From Pseudaminobacter soli (ex Zhang et al. 2022) (GTDB lineage Bacteria > Pseudomonadota > Alphaproteobacteria > Rhizobiales > Rhizobiaceae), in contig NZ_JABVCF010000006.1 in the NCBI RefSeq assembly GCF_014595955.1, positions 1-64,000 on the forward strand: a stretch of 64,000 bases of DNA, written 5' to 3'. Each line of letters opens with the position of its first letter. The first letter of the stretch is position 1. Positions 1-9,027 of the stretch are shown one piece after another. A model generated the notes under the pieces. That model had not been told where the DNA came from, did not search any database, and saw only the letters and a list, made by a program, of their open reading frames with translations. Made by a program: the position numbers and the translations under genes.

Positions 1-200
1 TTCCCACTATACATGACCGCATAGAGACGTTCGGTGTGACGGATGATCCGTCCGATAGCGTCCCGGAGCGCGTCAAGATCGGACTCGGCCCGGTTCTGTC
101 GTCGCCGGCGCTCGGCCTGCCGCTCGGCCGGCGTCATAGGTGCCTCTGGGTTTTTCCGCGGACGACCGCGCGGACGCTTGGCTGCACTGGTGTTAGGCAT
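1..200 (-). CDS. Small basic AT-hook-like protein (3' end outside window)
   Basis: Minus-strand frame starting with ATG at 198-200 and open to the window edge, so at least 66 residues with the C-terminus missing. It opens with a basic stretch containing RGRPRK, the GRP core of an AT-hook minor-groove DNA-binding motif, followed by PMTPAERQAERRRRQ and a helical segment. Small proteins of this composition are common on alphaproteobacterial plasmids and integrated elements, where they are mostly uncharacterised. A DNA-binding role is inferred from the motif alone. The codon-like amphipathic pattern after residue 30 argues for a real gene rather than a random frame. Confidence 0.5.
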   Translation of the reverse strand, partial: MPNTSAAKRPRGRPRKNPEAPMTPAERQAERRRRQNRAESDLDALRDAIGRIIRHTERLYAVMYSG

Positions 201-649
201 CGTTTCGCTTCGAGTAAAGTTAGTCACTATATTCGTGGTGATAACGCCGCTCATGTCAAGATCATGGCACGTGCGATGCTGCAGCTCGACACCACCGCGG
301 CTGCCCGTCACGGTGCGTGTCCCGCGACCGCACCAGTCCGCTGCCTAAGCGAACTACTACGACACTGATCATCTAAACCGCAAAAGTAGGACGGCCTAGC
401 GGGACGTCGCGCTCATCCTTATTCTGATTTCGGCGTGCGGCCACTCAGGGTTGCAACTAAACATAGCCGGAGGGCAGCTTTCCACTCCAAGCCGACTTGC
501 GTTTGCCAAGATGTGAACGGCCGCTTCGCGCCCAATCCCGGTCATTCATCCCTTCAGAAACTTCACCGGAAGCGGACATGCTTGCCACCTAAGCGATCTT
601 GGGTTGCTCCGCGCTCTCCACCGGTACTCTTCCCCGGTGACCTACAATT
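201..649. other. Intergenic, no gene recognised
   Basis: No reading frame here resembles a known protein. The gap carries two members of the short repeat families seen in other gaps of this window: a GGCAGCTT-type motif at 467-480 and a GAAGCGGACA-type motif at 569-580. It looks like decayed intergenic DNA at the edge of an accessory region. Confidence 0.4.
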
Positions 650-2119
650 TCAGAATGGTTCGTCCTTTGCATCGAGCTTCGCCCATCGATATCGCCTGAC
701 CGTGTGCTCATCCGTCTTGAAGCTGACGGCCTCCACGACGTGCACCGTGATGCCTGCAGGATCGACCTTAAGCGTGATCTCGCGGTCGTCGTAATCCGTC
801 CTCAGATCAGCCCAATCGATGGCCAACGGATCGAAGAAGCTGGGTGTCGCCGGCCTCTCCGGCTCTGGCTCCGGCGGCGGCACGCGCTCGATTACGGTGT
901 ACTCGCGTTCGGGACCATCCGCTGTGTCATGGCAAGTATCAGCACTGAGGTCGGCGCCTTTGGGAATATCCATCTCTTCGGCGCGTGACGCCTTTTGAAA
1001 GAGCACCACGTTGACGCCCTCATTGCCGGCCTGGACGGACGGGAAGATGATCCCGTCCAAGGGAACTTTCCCTTCGGTAGCGAGATAATCAGCGATGGCC
1101 TGCGTCGCCAGATATTCACTGTCCTGGTCATCGGGCATGACGGGCCGCGAGATGCGCCCTGTAAGCTTGCGCAGGAACATCATCCGGCCCAGGCGCCGCG
1201 CGTAGCCCGGATCGAAGATGCTCCCGCCTTCGCTGATTTGTTCCAGCTTGTTGAGGTCAAGCAGGCGAAGCGGCCGAACGATCTCAAAGCGGGCGATTGC
1301 CACCTGGCTACCGACGGGCGGCCGTACCTCCGCCAGAGCGATATGAGGCTCGGTCGCGCCGTAGAATGTCGAAATCCCCTTGGCGTTCATGCGGCCGGCG
1401 GCCGCGAGCGACGATGGCGGTGCGCTCATTTCCCGGTCGGGGCGCATCAAAGCGGCCTTCAGCCTGTCATCCGATTGGAAGGCACGCGCACGGTATAGCT
1501 CGCTCAGGGCCGTACCCGGCCCGGCATCGACAATTAGAGTTTCGTTGTCACGCGTGCGGAGCTGATCGATGTCATCGAAGAGCGCGGAGAGCTGCGCAGC
1601 AGCCGTTCGGCTGAAGAAGCGCGCTTCGGATTTTATGGTCCGCTCAAAAAGTCGCCAGCCTTCCTGCCACTCTTCATCGCCCGGCATGATCTCTTCGTAA
1701 TGCGCTTCTTCAGCAAAGGGCGTTTCCTCGCCCATCTGGTCCATTTCGAAGTCGCCGTGCTCATCGGCCAGAATTGCCTGGATGTCGCCAGCGGCCTCCT
1801 CGGGAATGTCGGCGGCATTCATGATCGCACAGATCGTCTGCTCGCCCTGCCGTTCCCATGAATAGTCGATCTCCGGATCCTTCTGCATGGCCCACTCGAA
1901 GCCATCGGGATCGGTGGGGGTGCGTGTATAATGATCCTCGAAGGCGTGTTCGATGCGCCCAGTTATCTCTTCGAGCGTGTAGGATTTTCCGCACTCGCCG
2001 CAATAGTGGCAGACCCGATCGGTGCCATCACGGCTGATCTCGCCGGAGAGATATTCTTCCCCGACGCAACCAGCGCAGATTGCCTTCTCTTGCAGTTCTT
2101 CTACCTGCCAATGCTCCAT
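650..2119 (-). CDS. HEPN/RES N-terminal domain + RES-domain NAD+-degrading toxin-like protein
   Basis: 489 residues from the ATG at 2117-2119, chosen because an AAGGAG Shine-Dalgarno sits 6 nt upstream; the frame also allows a TTG start at 2152. The N-terminus has a zinc-cluster-like set of cysteines (C15, C18, C37, C40, C43) followed by an acidic helical part, the arrangement of the HEPN/RES N-terminal domain. Residues of about 205-375 form a RES domain, with the motifs LYRAR, GRMNAKG, ALAEVRP and a late PSVQAGNEG segment that supply the conserved Arg, Tyr, Glu and Ser. RES proteins are NAD+ phosphorylases or glycohydrolases acting as toxins in type II toxin-antitoxin pairs. No Xre/MbcA-type antitoxin is adjacent, so this longer HEPN-RES form may act alone, for example in defence. 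The C-terminal ~100 residues are proline/acid-rich and unassigned. Confidence 0.8.
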   Translation of the reverse strand: MEHWQVEELQEKAICAGCVGEEYLSGEISRDGTDRVCHYCGECGKSYTLEEITGRIEHAFEDHYTRTPTDPDGFEWAMQKDPEIDYSWERQGEQTICAIMNAADIPEEAAGDIQAILADEHGDFEMDQMGEETPFAEEAHYEEIMPGDEEWQEGWRLFERTIKSEARFFSRTAAAQLSALFDDIDQLRTRDNETLIVDAGPGTALSELYRARAFQSDDRLKAALMRPDREMSAPPSSLAAAGRMNAKGISTFYGATEPHIALAEVRPPVGSQVAIARFEIVRPLRLLDLNKLEQISEGGSIFDPGYARRLGRMMFLRKLTGRISRPVMPDDQDSEYLATQAIADYLATEGKVPLDGIIFPSVQAGNEGVNVVLFQKASRAEEMDIPKGADLSADTCHDTADGPEREYTVIERVPPPEPEPERPATPSFFDPLAIDWADLRTDYDDREITLKVDPAGITVHVVEAVSFKTDEHTVRRYRWAKLDAKDEPF

Positions 2120-2371
2120 CCCAACTCCTTCATCGTCATGCAACTTTACCAACTGCGCGCATGCCGATCACGACAAAAAATGTCCGACCGGGCGGGGGGC
2201 GGGATGGCGGCGAGCTCGACAGTTGGTTAGACCGGTGCCGTCGCTGCCGCCTCCAGAGTGCGACACCGCCAGGGGCTCTGGAGGGCGTGGCTGAAGTTTC
2301 CCAGCGCCAGCTTGAATTCCCCAGCAAACACTGCGTAAATTTTTCGAATCGCCGCTACTTGGGGGGAGCCG

Positions 2372-3817
2372 GTGCGACCACCAAAGAATGCCTGGCCGAA
2401 TACGACGGGAAGTAGAGGTATCCTATTCTTTGCACAGCTGATGAGTGAGATGCTCATCCCGACTACCTTTGAAAGCTTCCGCGTCTACTCTCTGGATACG
2501 AACGCGCGTCTGAAGGAAGCGCTCCAACTTTGCGATGATGTGAGGCGGGAGCGGGTCCCGCAGGCAGTGCTGGAACCAATTGTCGAAGAGTTGACCTGGT
2601 CTTTCGGGAAGGACTCGGCCGCAAAAGTTTTAGCGGAGCAGGAAATCGCTTCGCTATGTAAGATTATGAAGAGTAAAGGCTTTTCCATCGAGGCGATGGC
2701 TTCCCACATTCGCCTGATCTTAAAGCTGATTTCCAGAGCCTACAAGAGTAAGCTGGAAGAGTTGATCCTTGCCTGTTTCGACCAGCAGAACCAAAAAATC
2801 GAAGTTCGTAAGCTTGCTGGATTTTACTGTAGCCACCTCATCAATCTCGGATACTCACGACGGCATGTCCTGAGCGTTGTCGATGAGTTCTTTTTCTCGG
2901 AAGACATCCAGCGCATCGGCCGCAGCACCTTGTCCAAGTTCTTTCGCGAGTTCGATGGCAAGGAGAAGCGTTTCATTGTCCTCGCGGCCGTGACACGGGA
3001 CCTTGGCGCCTACCTTCAGAGGCTCGGTTACGTGATCCGCCCCATGGAGGACTTCGAGGATGAGCAGATCGATACTCTCCAGCTGAATCCTAGCCATGAA
3101 AACCTGCCCGCCGTTCTTGTAATTCAGCTGTCCCACCTGGACCCACACGGGGCCATGGATTCCTGCTATCAGATGCTCAGTGCCCAGCGGGCGATTGCCT
3201 ACCTCGATCCCTACGGGATGCAGGTCGAGTGGGGCCACACCATGCATGTTACCCGACTGCGGGCCCAGCAGGGCGTGGCTATCACGAAGGGCGACTTCCT
3301 CTCGGCACGAAAGCGAACGGCAAGTGCCAAGACGCCGATCCGCAGTAAGACGATCAGCAACTACGCGCGGAGCATCAGCGAGAATTTCGATGCACCTTCA
3401 ACCGAGCGGCTGCTTAGCTCCATCAGGACCGCCGCACTGGCGCGGACATCGGGCAGCCCGGAGAACCAGCTCATATCCCTCTGGTCAGCCGTGGAGGTCC
3501 TTCTGAGCGAACCCAAGGACGAAGCGAGAATCGTTCATTATGCATCCCTGATCGCACCATGCATTGTGTCCCGTCATAGCCGCCGACAGGTCAATGCGGT
3601 CTATGAAGAACTCCTCATCGGACACCGAACGAAACTCAACCGGCTGCTGCGGGCAATGCCGGACTACAGGGAAATGCAAGGCTACCGGGCGTTCTCACAG
3701 CTCATGTTCCTCCCCGAGCACGCCGACCGCCGGACGATCCTGACCGGCATCCTAAAGGACAACCCTTTAGCACTTCACAGAGTTTGGAAGCTCCAGAATG
3801 ACTATATAAGGATGTGA
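2372..3817 (+). CDS. Large N-terminal part of an Apea-like HEPN protein (frame ends just before the HEPN motif)
   Basis: 481 residues from a GTG with a GGGGGAG Shine-Dalgarno 5 nt upstream; ATGs at 2441 and 2450 are alternatives. The bulk is helical and matches no enzyme I can name. The last third (SLWSAVEVLLS and following) reads like the beginning of an Apea-type HEPN domain, a family of RNases found in anti-phage and abortive-infection proteins. The frame stops at the TGA at 3815-3817 while the HEPN catalytic motif lies in the next frame, which starts at 3814 and continues for 108 codons. The two frames overlap by 4 bases. I read this as one ancestral gene split by an indel; translational coupling is the alternative. 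The neighbours, a RES toxin and a nuclease-like protein, suit a defence setting. Confidence 0.65.
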   Translation: MRPPKNAWPNTTGSRGILFFAQLMSEMLIPTTFESFRVYSLDTNARLKEALQLCDDVRRERVPQAVLEPIVEELTWSFGKDSAAKVLAEQEIASLCKIMKSKGFSIEAMASHIRLILKLISRAYKSKLEELILACFDQQNQKIEVRKLAGFYCSHLINLGYSRRHVLSVVDEFFFSEDIQRIGRSTLSKFFREFDGKEKRFIVLAAVTRDLGAYLQRLGYVIRPMEDFEDEQIDTLQLNPSHENLPAVLVIQLSHLDPHGAMDSCYQMLSAQRAIAYLDPYGMQVEWGHTMHVTRLRAQQGVAITKGDFLSARKRTASAKTPIRSKTISNYARSISENFDAPSTERLLSSIRTAALARTSGSPENQLISLWSAVEVLLSEPKDEARIVHYASLIAPCIVSRHSRRQVNAVYEELLIGHRTKLNRLLRAMPDYREMQGYRAFSQLMFLPEHADRRTILTGILKDNPLALHRVWKLQNDYIRM

Positions 3818-4140
3818 AGTCGGCAAATCGGACGATTTGCGACCATGCGGACCGCGTCCGTTGGCAGATCCATCGGGTTTACAGGGCGCGTAACCAGCTT
3901 GTGCACGCCGGGCGGACGCCGAGCTACCTAGAGTCGGTAATACTCAACCTGGCCGAATACTATCGGTCTTCGATCGCTACGATCGTGAATCGAGCCAAAC
4001 AGGAGGACGGGAAGTCTGACATCGATCAAATCGTTGCCGAGATCGGCATCAAGTACGGCATTTTCCGAGACGCGTATGCCGGCCGAGCAGCGACTCCCCT
4101 GACCTCCGAACAGGTGGCGATGCTTATGGACTGGCTTTAG
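3814..4140 (+). CDS. C-terminal HEPN segment, continuation of the preceding gene in another frame
   Basis: 108 codons beginning at a GTG that overlaps the upstream stop. It contains YRARNQLVHAG with R26 and H31, the R-x4-H active-site motif of HEPN ribonucleases, preceded by a helix (RVRWQIHRVY) typical of the family. On its own the segment is too short to make a full HEPN fold, because its first helices sit at the end of the preceding frame. It is therefore probably the broken-off end of a ~590-residue protein, unless a -1 frameshift or coupled re-initiation joins or separates them in the cell. No canonical slippery heptamer is visible at the junction. Confidence 0.6.
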   Translation: MKSANRTICDHADRVRWQIHRVYRARNQLVHAGRTPSYLESVILNLAEYYRSSIATIVNRAKQEDGKSDIDQIVAEIGIKYGIFRDAYAGRAATPLTSEQVAMLMDWL

Positions 4141-4596
4141 CTCGCATCAGAAGGGCCGCTTCTAACAACAGCATCTCGTAAGCTGCCAGTCCGTTCTCGG
4201 CCGCTCAAGCCGGCAATCGGGACCCGAACGAACGGCAAGTTCTGGGTAACGACAGCAGCGAGCCAAACGGCGAGGAAGGGGGTCGGCTGCCGAATGGCAG
4301 CTTTCTCAGTTTCTCAGCCCGAACCGGACAGTCAGCAGACGGCCCCAAACCTACCCAACGGATCCCTTTGAAGAGCGGTGATCAAGGATTCGTCTTGGTC
4401 CCAATTGGACGGATAGCGGATGGCCGGTTTGGGTGGCTCACTTACGGAAGCGGACACTCAATCAAGCCGGCGAACTTCCGCTCTGCATCGCCTATTTCGG
4501 TCGCCCGGTGGGTGTGCGATGCCGAAGGCCCGCGGCTCACTTATGTGGGAATGCCAGGGGTAGCGGCTACGGACCGTCCGCGACTGCCGTCGAGGA
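4141..4596. repeat. Intergenic gap with scattered short recurring motifs
   Basis: No gene is seen in this 456-base gap. It holds three members of a short motif set shared with other gaps: GAATGGCAGCTTTC at 4292-4305, GAACCGGACAGTC at 4321-4333 and GAAGCGGACACTC at 4447-4459. These look like a dispersed intergenic repeat that has decayed. Confidence 0.45.
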
Positions 4597-5550
4597 TCAG
4601 TTCCCCGCCGAACCGCCCCTTCTGCGCCGAACCGCGGCGCGCGCCTGTTGAAACTGCGGATCCTCACTCGTCAGCGGCGTACTGAGTATGACCCTCGGCC
4701 GTTCGAGCGCGGCACGGTCCTTCTCTGTCATCTCACCAGCAATCCCACGGCGGATATGGTCAGGGACGCCTTTCGACGGTCGGACCGCGAAGTCCGGATC
4801 GGCCGTCCGTGCGATCTCCCCGCGGACCAGATTGATCCGTTCGGCGACCAACTCAGGGTGAAAGGCCATTGCTAGATAGGTGATTGGGGCGAACGTGCCG
4901 GGAAGCAGGAACTCCGTCGCAGGTTCTCCTGGTGGCGGCGGTGGCGCCGGCTCGTTGACGATCGGCCAGCAGAGCAGGTCGGACAAAGTCAGGAAGCCGG
5001 CGCGCCAGTGGCTGACCTTCTTCTCATTGCGCTTACATCCGCCGATCACCGTGCCGACAATGTCGCGCGCAAGCCTTATGTTGATTCCTTCCACGCCCGG
5101 AAGTTGGCCGGCCACCTGCTCAAGCGCCGACTGAGGGTGATAGAACATGTACAACGGCAGCGTATCCATCCCATCCGGTTTGGACGCGGCATAGTTCACC
5201 AGCGTCTGCGCCTGACTTCCTTTCGGCGTCCCGTGATCAAGATGATCGTAATACCAGTAGGTTGATCCGTCCTTGAGCTTCGCCCGCTTACAGCGCTTGG
5301 CTTGGATCATCAGGCGCAGATAGCTACCACCGCCGACCTCGTGCGGCGCGGCGTAGATCCAGTCCATGTCCGCGCCAGTGACTATCTCGTCGGGAAAATC
5401 AACGCGGACGCCATGCGGCTGGAGAGGCGTAAGTCCCATCATCAGTAGATCGGTCGCAGTCTCTTCACGGAAGTTGCGCGTCAAATCCCGGTCGCGTTCC
5501 AGCAGCATCGCAAGGTCGCGCGGGAAGCGGTTGGCGAATTCGCAGAGCAT
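4597..5550 (-). CDS. DUF6615-like protein with PD-(D/E)XK nuclease-like residues
   Basis: 317 residues from ATG 5548-5550, with a GGGGGACC stretch 10 nt upstream. The N-terminal half reads REETATD (E30), TGADMDW (D61, D63) and MIQAKRCK (Q83, K85), in the order E ... D-x-D ... Q-x-K expected of restriction-endonuclease-like (PD-(D/E)XK) folds. The assignment to DUF6615 is from memory of its general look; the nuclease reading is my inference from residue pattern and spacing. A proline run (PAPPPPPGEPA, about residue 210) separates a C-terminal region of unknown role. The gene sits alone on its strand beside HEPN and RES proteins, consistent with a defence island. No methyltransferase or specificity partner is present. 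Confidence 0.6.
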   Translation of the reverse strand: MLCEFANRFPRDLAMLLERDRDLTRNFREETATDLLMMGLTPLQPHGVRVDFPDEIVTGADMDWIYAAPHEVGGGSYLRLMIQAKRCKRAKLKDGSTYWYYDHLDHGTPKGSQAQTLVNYAASKPDGMDTLPLYMFYHPQSALEQVAGQLPGVEGINIRLARDIVGTVIGGCKRNEKKVSHWRAGFLTLSDLLCWPIVNEPAPPPPPGEPATEFLLPGTFAPITYLAMAFHPELVAERINLVRGEIARTADPDFAVRPSKGVPDHIRRGIAGEMTEKDRAALERPRVILSTPLTSEDPQFQQARAAVRRRRGGSAGN

Positions 5551-6265
5551 TGGTCAGCAGGTCCCCCGTTTCCGGTTCAACAGGTGGCACAGATACTCTG
5601 CTCACGTCGACAGCGTTATGTGCAGGCTCGGCTATTTGCGGGACGCACTCTGGCGGCTTCGATGATGCTGCCAAGGTCGCGCGCCTTTCCTTCTGCCATG
5701 CAACCCTAACCGGACATTCTGCTGTCGCCCCGAAGGGCAGCTTACCGCGGGGTGGTCCTCAAACCGGACAGTCCTCTTCCGGCCCACCACCGCCAATTGG
5801 AGTGTGAGGCAGCGACGACCACTTTTGGCGGATGCGACTGCCCTACCCCGTCCCCGTTGTTGAGATGCGATAAATCCCACGCTGCCGATTGAAAATTTAA
5901 TTGTGAATTTATGGTCCACACAAACTGAGCAGGACCGTTGAGCGCGAGCCTGAAGATAGCGTTCTGTAGACGGGCGACCTCCCTGAGCCGACCGCTTAGC
6001 ATCCTCCGGAAAACTTTCCGGCTGTTCTCAGGGATAAAACATTGCGTATGGTAGGAACACAACTTTGGGTATGGATTTTATTCCTATCAAAAAAACCTCT
6101 TCTTATCAATGCATTCCGCGTGATCGAGGATACAACTTTGCCTCTCCGACCATTGAAAACGTAACAACAATTGAGAAACCCAACCAAGTCTTGGCCAAAA
6201 GGCACAGAAGCTGGCCATCCTTGAAGTTAAAAATGACCAACGCTTAGAAAGCTAGGGTCAACGAA
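5551..6265. other. Gene-poor gap with short repeats
   Basis: No convincing gene. Small frames here (for example a 60-codon one at 6065-6247) have no recognisable motif and no good ribosome site. Motifs of the dispersed intergenic repeat recur at 5709-5719 (ACCGGACATTC), 5731-5743 (CGAAGGGCAGCTT) and 5761-5773 (AAACCGGACAGTC). From about 5860 the base composition becomes visibly more AT-rich. Confidence 0.4.
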
Positions 6266-6293
6266 ATTTCCAGGCGTTTCGACGCCTGGAAAT
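6266..6293 (-). terminator. Perfect 11-bp inverted repeat, candidate terminator
   Basis: ATTTCCAGGCG at 6266-6276 pairs perfectly with CGCCTGGAAAT at 6283-6293 around a 6-base loop. It lies about 170 bases beyond the end of the minus-strand catabolic operon. On the minus strand the stem is followed by a short T-rich stretch (TTTCGTTG) rather than a clean run, so termination is plausible but not certain. Confidence 0.4.
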
Positions 6294-6459
6294 GCACAGA
6301 GGCACAAAAAGGGATCAAAGAGAAGAGGCTGACTGGAGAAGCAATAGCTCATACGGTAATTGCGAAACTGGGATGGGCACGACTACCAGGCTCGAATTGC
6401 CATGTCTCCATGAGCCCCGATAGCGGGGCGGCCTAACGGCGCGGCCTTAACGCCGGGGA

Positions 6460-7473
6460 TTATATCACCGCCTCGAGTCCGGGCTTACGGTCGTAGAGCC
6501 CAAGCACCTGGCCCTGCAGGCGCAGCAGCGCCGCAATCGCGTCGAGCGTGGGGGTCGGGATGGCCAGCCGGCGAGCCACTTCAAGCACCGAAGAGACGAG
6601 CGGGTCGATCTCCATCGGCCTTCCCAGTTCCACGTCATGGCGGGTCGAGGGCTTGTGGCCGACAATGTCGGTGCCGCCCTTGATGCGCTGCTCGATCGTG
6701 ACTCCGAAGCGCGCGCCCACGGCCTCGCCTACTGCCTTGCATTCGACCATCATGTCGTGAATCAGGCGGCGGCTGGCATCGTCGGCGCCGATAACGTCGA
6801 GGCTGGCACCGGTCAGGGCCGAAACGGGATTGAAGGAGCAGTTGCCCCACAGCTTGATCCAGATCTCGTCGCGCAAGCGCGGTTTCCTTGGCGCCCTAAG
6901 GCCGCCGGCGATCAGCATTTCCGAAAGAAGGCGCAGGCGCTCGCTGTCGGAACCGTCGGGCTCGCCGAGCGTGAAGCGGTCGCCGCTGGAGTGATGGATG
7001 ACGCCCGGCTCCGGCACGTCGCATGCCGGATAGACCACGCAGCCGATGGCACGCTCGGGGCCGAAGAAGTTCCACTGCGCGCCGCCCGGATCGACGCTCT
7101 CCAGCCAAGTCCCATCCAGCGGCGTGCCCGTATTCGCGCCATGAAAATACCACCATGGCAGACCGTTCACCGCCGGCACCACTGCGGTGTCCTTCCCCAG
7201 CAGCGGCACGAAGCGCTCCACCACCGCCGGCACGGCATGCGCCTTCATGCCGACGATGACATAGTCCTGCTCGCCCAGTTCGCGCGGATCGTCAGTCGCC
7301 GTGATACGGCAAGTATGCTCTTCTCCGTTCTTGCGCAGCGTCAGCCCGCGGGAGCGGATAGCCGCCAGATGCGGGCCGCGCGCCACCACCGAGATGTCCG
7401 CGCCGGCCTTCGCCAGCGACACGGCGAGATAACCGCCGATGGCACCCGCCCCAAACACGCAGATCCTGGCCAT
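6460..7473 (-). CDS. 2-dehydropantoate 2-reductase family oxidoreductase (PanE-like)
   Basis: 337 residues from the ATG at 7471-7473, which has GGAG just upstream and begins one base after the stop of the preceding gene; the frame is open further upstream but that part overlaps the ligase. The N-terminus [14 protein letters not shown] is the Rossmann NADP-binding motif; [14 protein letters not shown] in the middle is the family's active-site segment with the conserved Lys and Asn. Ketopantoate reductase reduces 2-dehydropantoate with NADPH, but many paralogues in catabolic clusters act on other 2-oxo or hydroxy acids. Being last in an operon with a CoA ligase, importer and gamma-glutamyltransferase-like enzyme, it more likely serves catabolism than pantothenate synthesis. 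Its true substrate cannot be read from the sequence. Confidence 0.85.
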   Translation of the reverse strand: MARICVFGAGAIGGYLAVSLAKAGADISVVARGPHLAAIRSRGLTLRKNGEEHTCRITATDDPRELGEQDYVIVGMKAHAVPAVVERFVPLLGKDTAVVPAVNGLPWWYFHGANTGTPLDGTWLESVDPGGAQWNFFGPERAIGCVVYPACDVPEPGVIHHSSGDRFTLGEPDGSDSERLRLLSEMLIAGGLRAPRKPRLRDEIWIKLWGNCSFNPVSALTGASLDVIGADDASRRLIHDMMVECKAVGEAVGARFGVTIEQRIKGGTDIVGHKPSTRHDVELGRPMEIDPLVSSVLEVARRLAIPTPTLDAIAALLRLQGQVLGLYDRKPGLEAVI

Positions 7474-7474
7474 C

Positions 7475-8983
7475 TCACTCCTCTCCCAGGCCCAGCAGCC
7501 CGGCCAGCGCGATGCGCTGGACCTTGCCGGTGGCGCCCTTCGGCACCTCGTCGAGGATAACGATCCTGCGCGGCACCTTGTAGGCGGCAAGCGTTTCGGC
7601 GGCAAAAGCCTGCAACGCAGCCGGCTCCAGGGTCGCCCCCTCCACCAGCACGATTGCAGCGGCCACTTCCTCGCCCAGCGTCTTGTGTGGCATGGCGAAG
7701 GTTACCGCCTGGCGCACCGCAGGATGTTCCAGCAAGACGTCGTCCACCTCCAACGGCGAGACCTTCTCGCCGCCGCGATTGATGATTTCCTTGATGCGGC
7801 CGGTGATCTTCAAATAGCCGTCCGCGTCGAGATAGCCCTGGTCGCCGGTGCGGAACCAGCCGTCGACGAAGCTCGCTGCATTGGCCGTGGGATTGTTCTC
7901 GTAGCCTGAGGTGACATTGGTGCCGCGGATACACACCTCACCTTCCTTCCCGGTTGCGAGCGGCGCGCCGTCGGCATCGAGGATGCAGATCTCCGGTCCG
8001 GCCGCCCTGCCCACGAAGCCGGGCCTCTGCTCGCCCGGTGGCAACGGGTTGGACGCCATCTGGTGCGAGGCTTCCGTCATGCCGTAGGCTTCGATCACCG
8101 GGCAATGGAAGGTTTCCTGCAGGGCCTTGAACACGGCAGGCGGTAGCGAGGCCGAGGACGAGCGCACGAAGCGCAGCTTCATCTGCGCTACCGCCTCGGG
8201 ATTGCGCTCGGCCCGCTGCAATATGGCCTGGTGCATGGTCGGCACTGCGGAGTACCAGCTCGGCTTCTCCTCCGTCGCCCAGCCGAAGAAGCGAAGCGCA
8301 TTGAAGCCCGGCGTGCAGCAGACCGACGCACCAGCCCCTGCCGAGGCCAGAATCACCGCCATCAGTCCATGTATGTGGAACAGCGGCATGATGTTGAGAC
8401 AATGGTCTTGCGCCGTCAGTTGCAGGGTGTCCGCAATGTTGCGGGCGGAAGCGAACAGATTGGCCTGCGAGAGCGGAACCACCTTGGGGCGAGAGGTGGT
8501 GCCGGAGGTATGAAGCACCAGCGCCTCGTGGTCCGGCGAAGGTGGCACACAACCGGCCTCCTCGGACCACAGCGAAAAGGCGCCGGCCGGCGCATCGGCC
8601 TCCACCTTCAGTTCCGCAACCGCAACGCCCAGCTTTTCGGCCGCGGCACGCACCGGATTGTCCGACCCGGCCTCGACCAGAACCAGCTTCGGCCGCAGGT
8701 CAGAAAGGTAGAACTCATACTCGGCCTGCTTGTAGGCGGGGTTCAGCGGGGCCGCCGACAGGCCGGAGGCAGCCGCCAGGAAGGCCGCTGCCATCTCCGG
8801 GCCGTTGGGCAGCACGATCGCCACGCGGTCGCCCGCGCCGATGCCCCGTGCAGCCAATTGCCGGTGGATGCGCCCCACGAGCTGGCGCAACTCCCTATAG
8901 GTCAGCCCGCGCCGTCCCGGCGCAGTCAGGACTATGGCGGTGTCCGGCGCCGCCCGAAGCAGGGATAGGACGGTGGTCTTCAA
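7475..8983 (-). CDS. AMP-forming acyl-CoA synthetase (ANL superfamily)
   Basis: 502 residues from a TTG start at 8981-8983 with GAGGGG 8 nt upstream. ANL motifs are complete: A3 P-loop [11 protein letters not shown] (about residue 160), A5 YGMTEAS, A7 [16 protein letters not shown]8 [16 protein letters not shown] and the C-terminal catalytic lysine in [10 protein letters not shown]. The enzyme adenylates a carboxylate and transfers it to CoA. The P-loop with SRPK and the overall look recall oxalyl-CoA synthetases and related small-acid ligases, but acyl specificity is not readable. It is followed at a 1-base gap by the PanE-like gene, so both are co-transcribed; the importer permease lies 44 bases upstream on the same strand. 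Confidence 0.9.
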   Translation of the reverse strand: MKTTVLSLLRAAPDTAIVLTAPGRRGLTYRELRQLVGRIHRQLAARGIGAGDRVAIVLPNGPEMAAAFLAAASGLSAAPLNPAYKQAEYEFYLSDLRPKLVLVEAGSDNPVRAAAEKLGVAVAELKVEADAPAGAFSLWSEEAGCVPPSPDHEALVLHTSGTTSRPKVVPLSQANLFASARNIADTLQLTAQDHCLNIMPLFHIHGLMAVILASAGAGASVCCTPGFNALRFFGWATEEKPSWYSAVPTMHQAILQRAERNPEAVAQMKLRFVRSSSASLPPAVFKALQETFHCPVIEAYGMTEASHQMASNPLPPGEQRPGFVGRAAGPEICILDADGAPLATGKEGEVCIRGTNVTSGYENNPTANAASFVDGWFRTGDQGYLDADGYLKITGRIKEIINRGGEKVSPLEVDDVLLEHPAVRQAVTFAMPHKTLGEEVAAAIVLVEGATLEPAALQAFAAETLAAYKVPRRIVILDEVPKGATGKVQRIALAGLLGLGEE

Positions 8984-9027
8984 ATCGGTTTCCCCTCTGG
9001 ATTGTTGCAGCGGTCCTCAACCAAATT

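Noticed and set aside
5632-6247. Several small frames between the nuclease-like gene and the catabolic operon
   Set aside because: None has a ribosome site plus a recognisable motif, and they overlap on both strands.
7474-7605. N-terminal extension of the PanE-like protein
   Set aside because: It overlaps the ligase gene and lacks family features. The ATG at 7471-7473 has a good ribosome site and gives the Rossmann motif at the right place.
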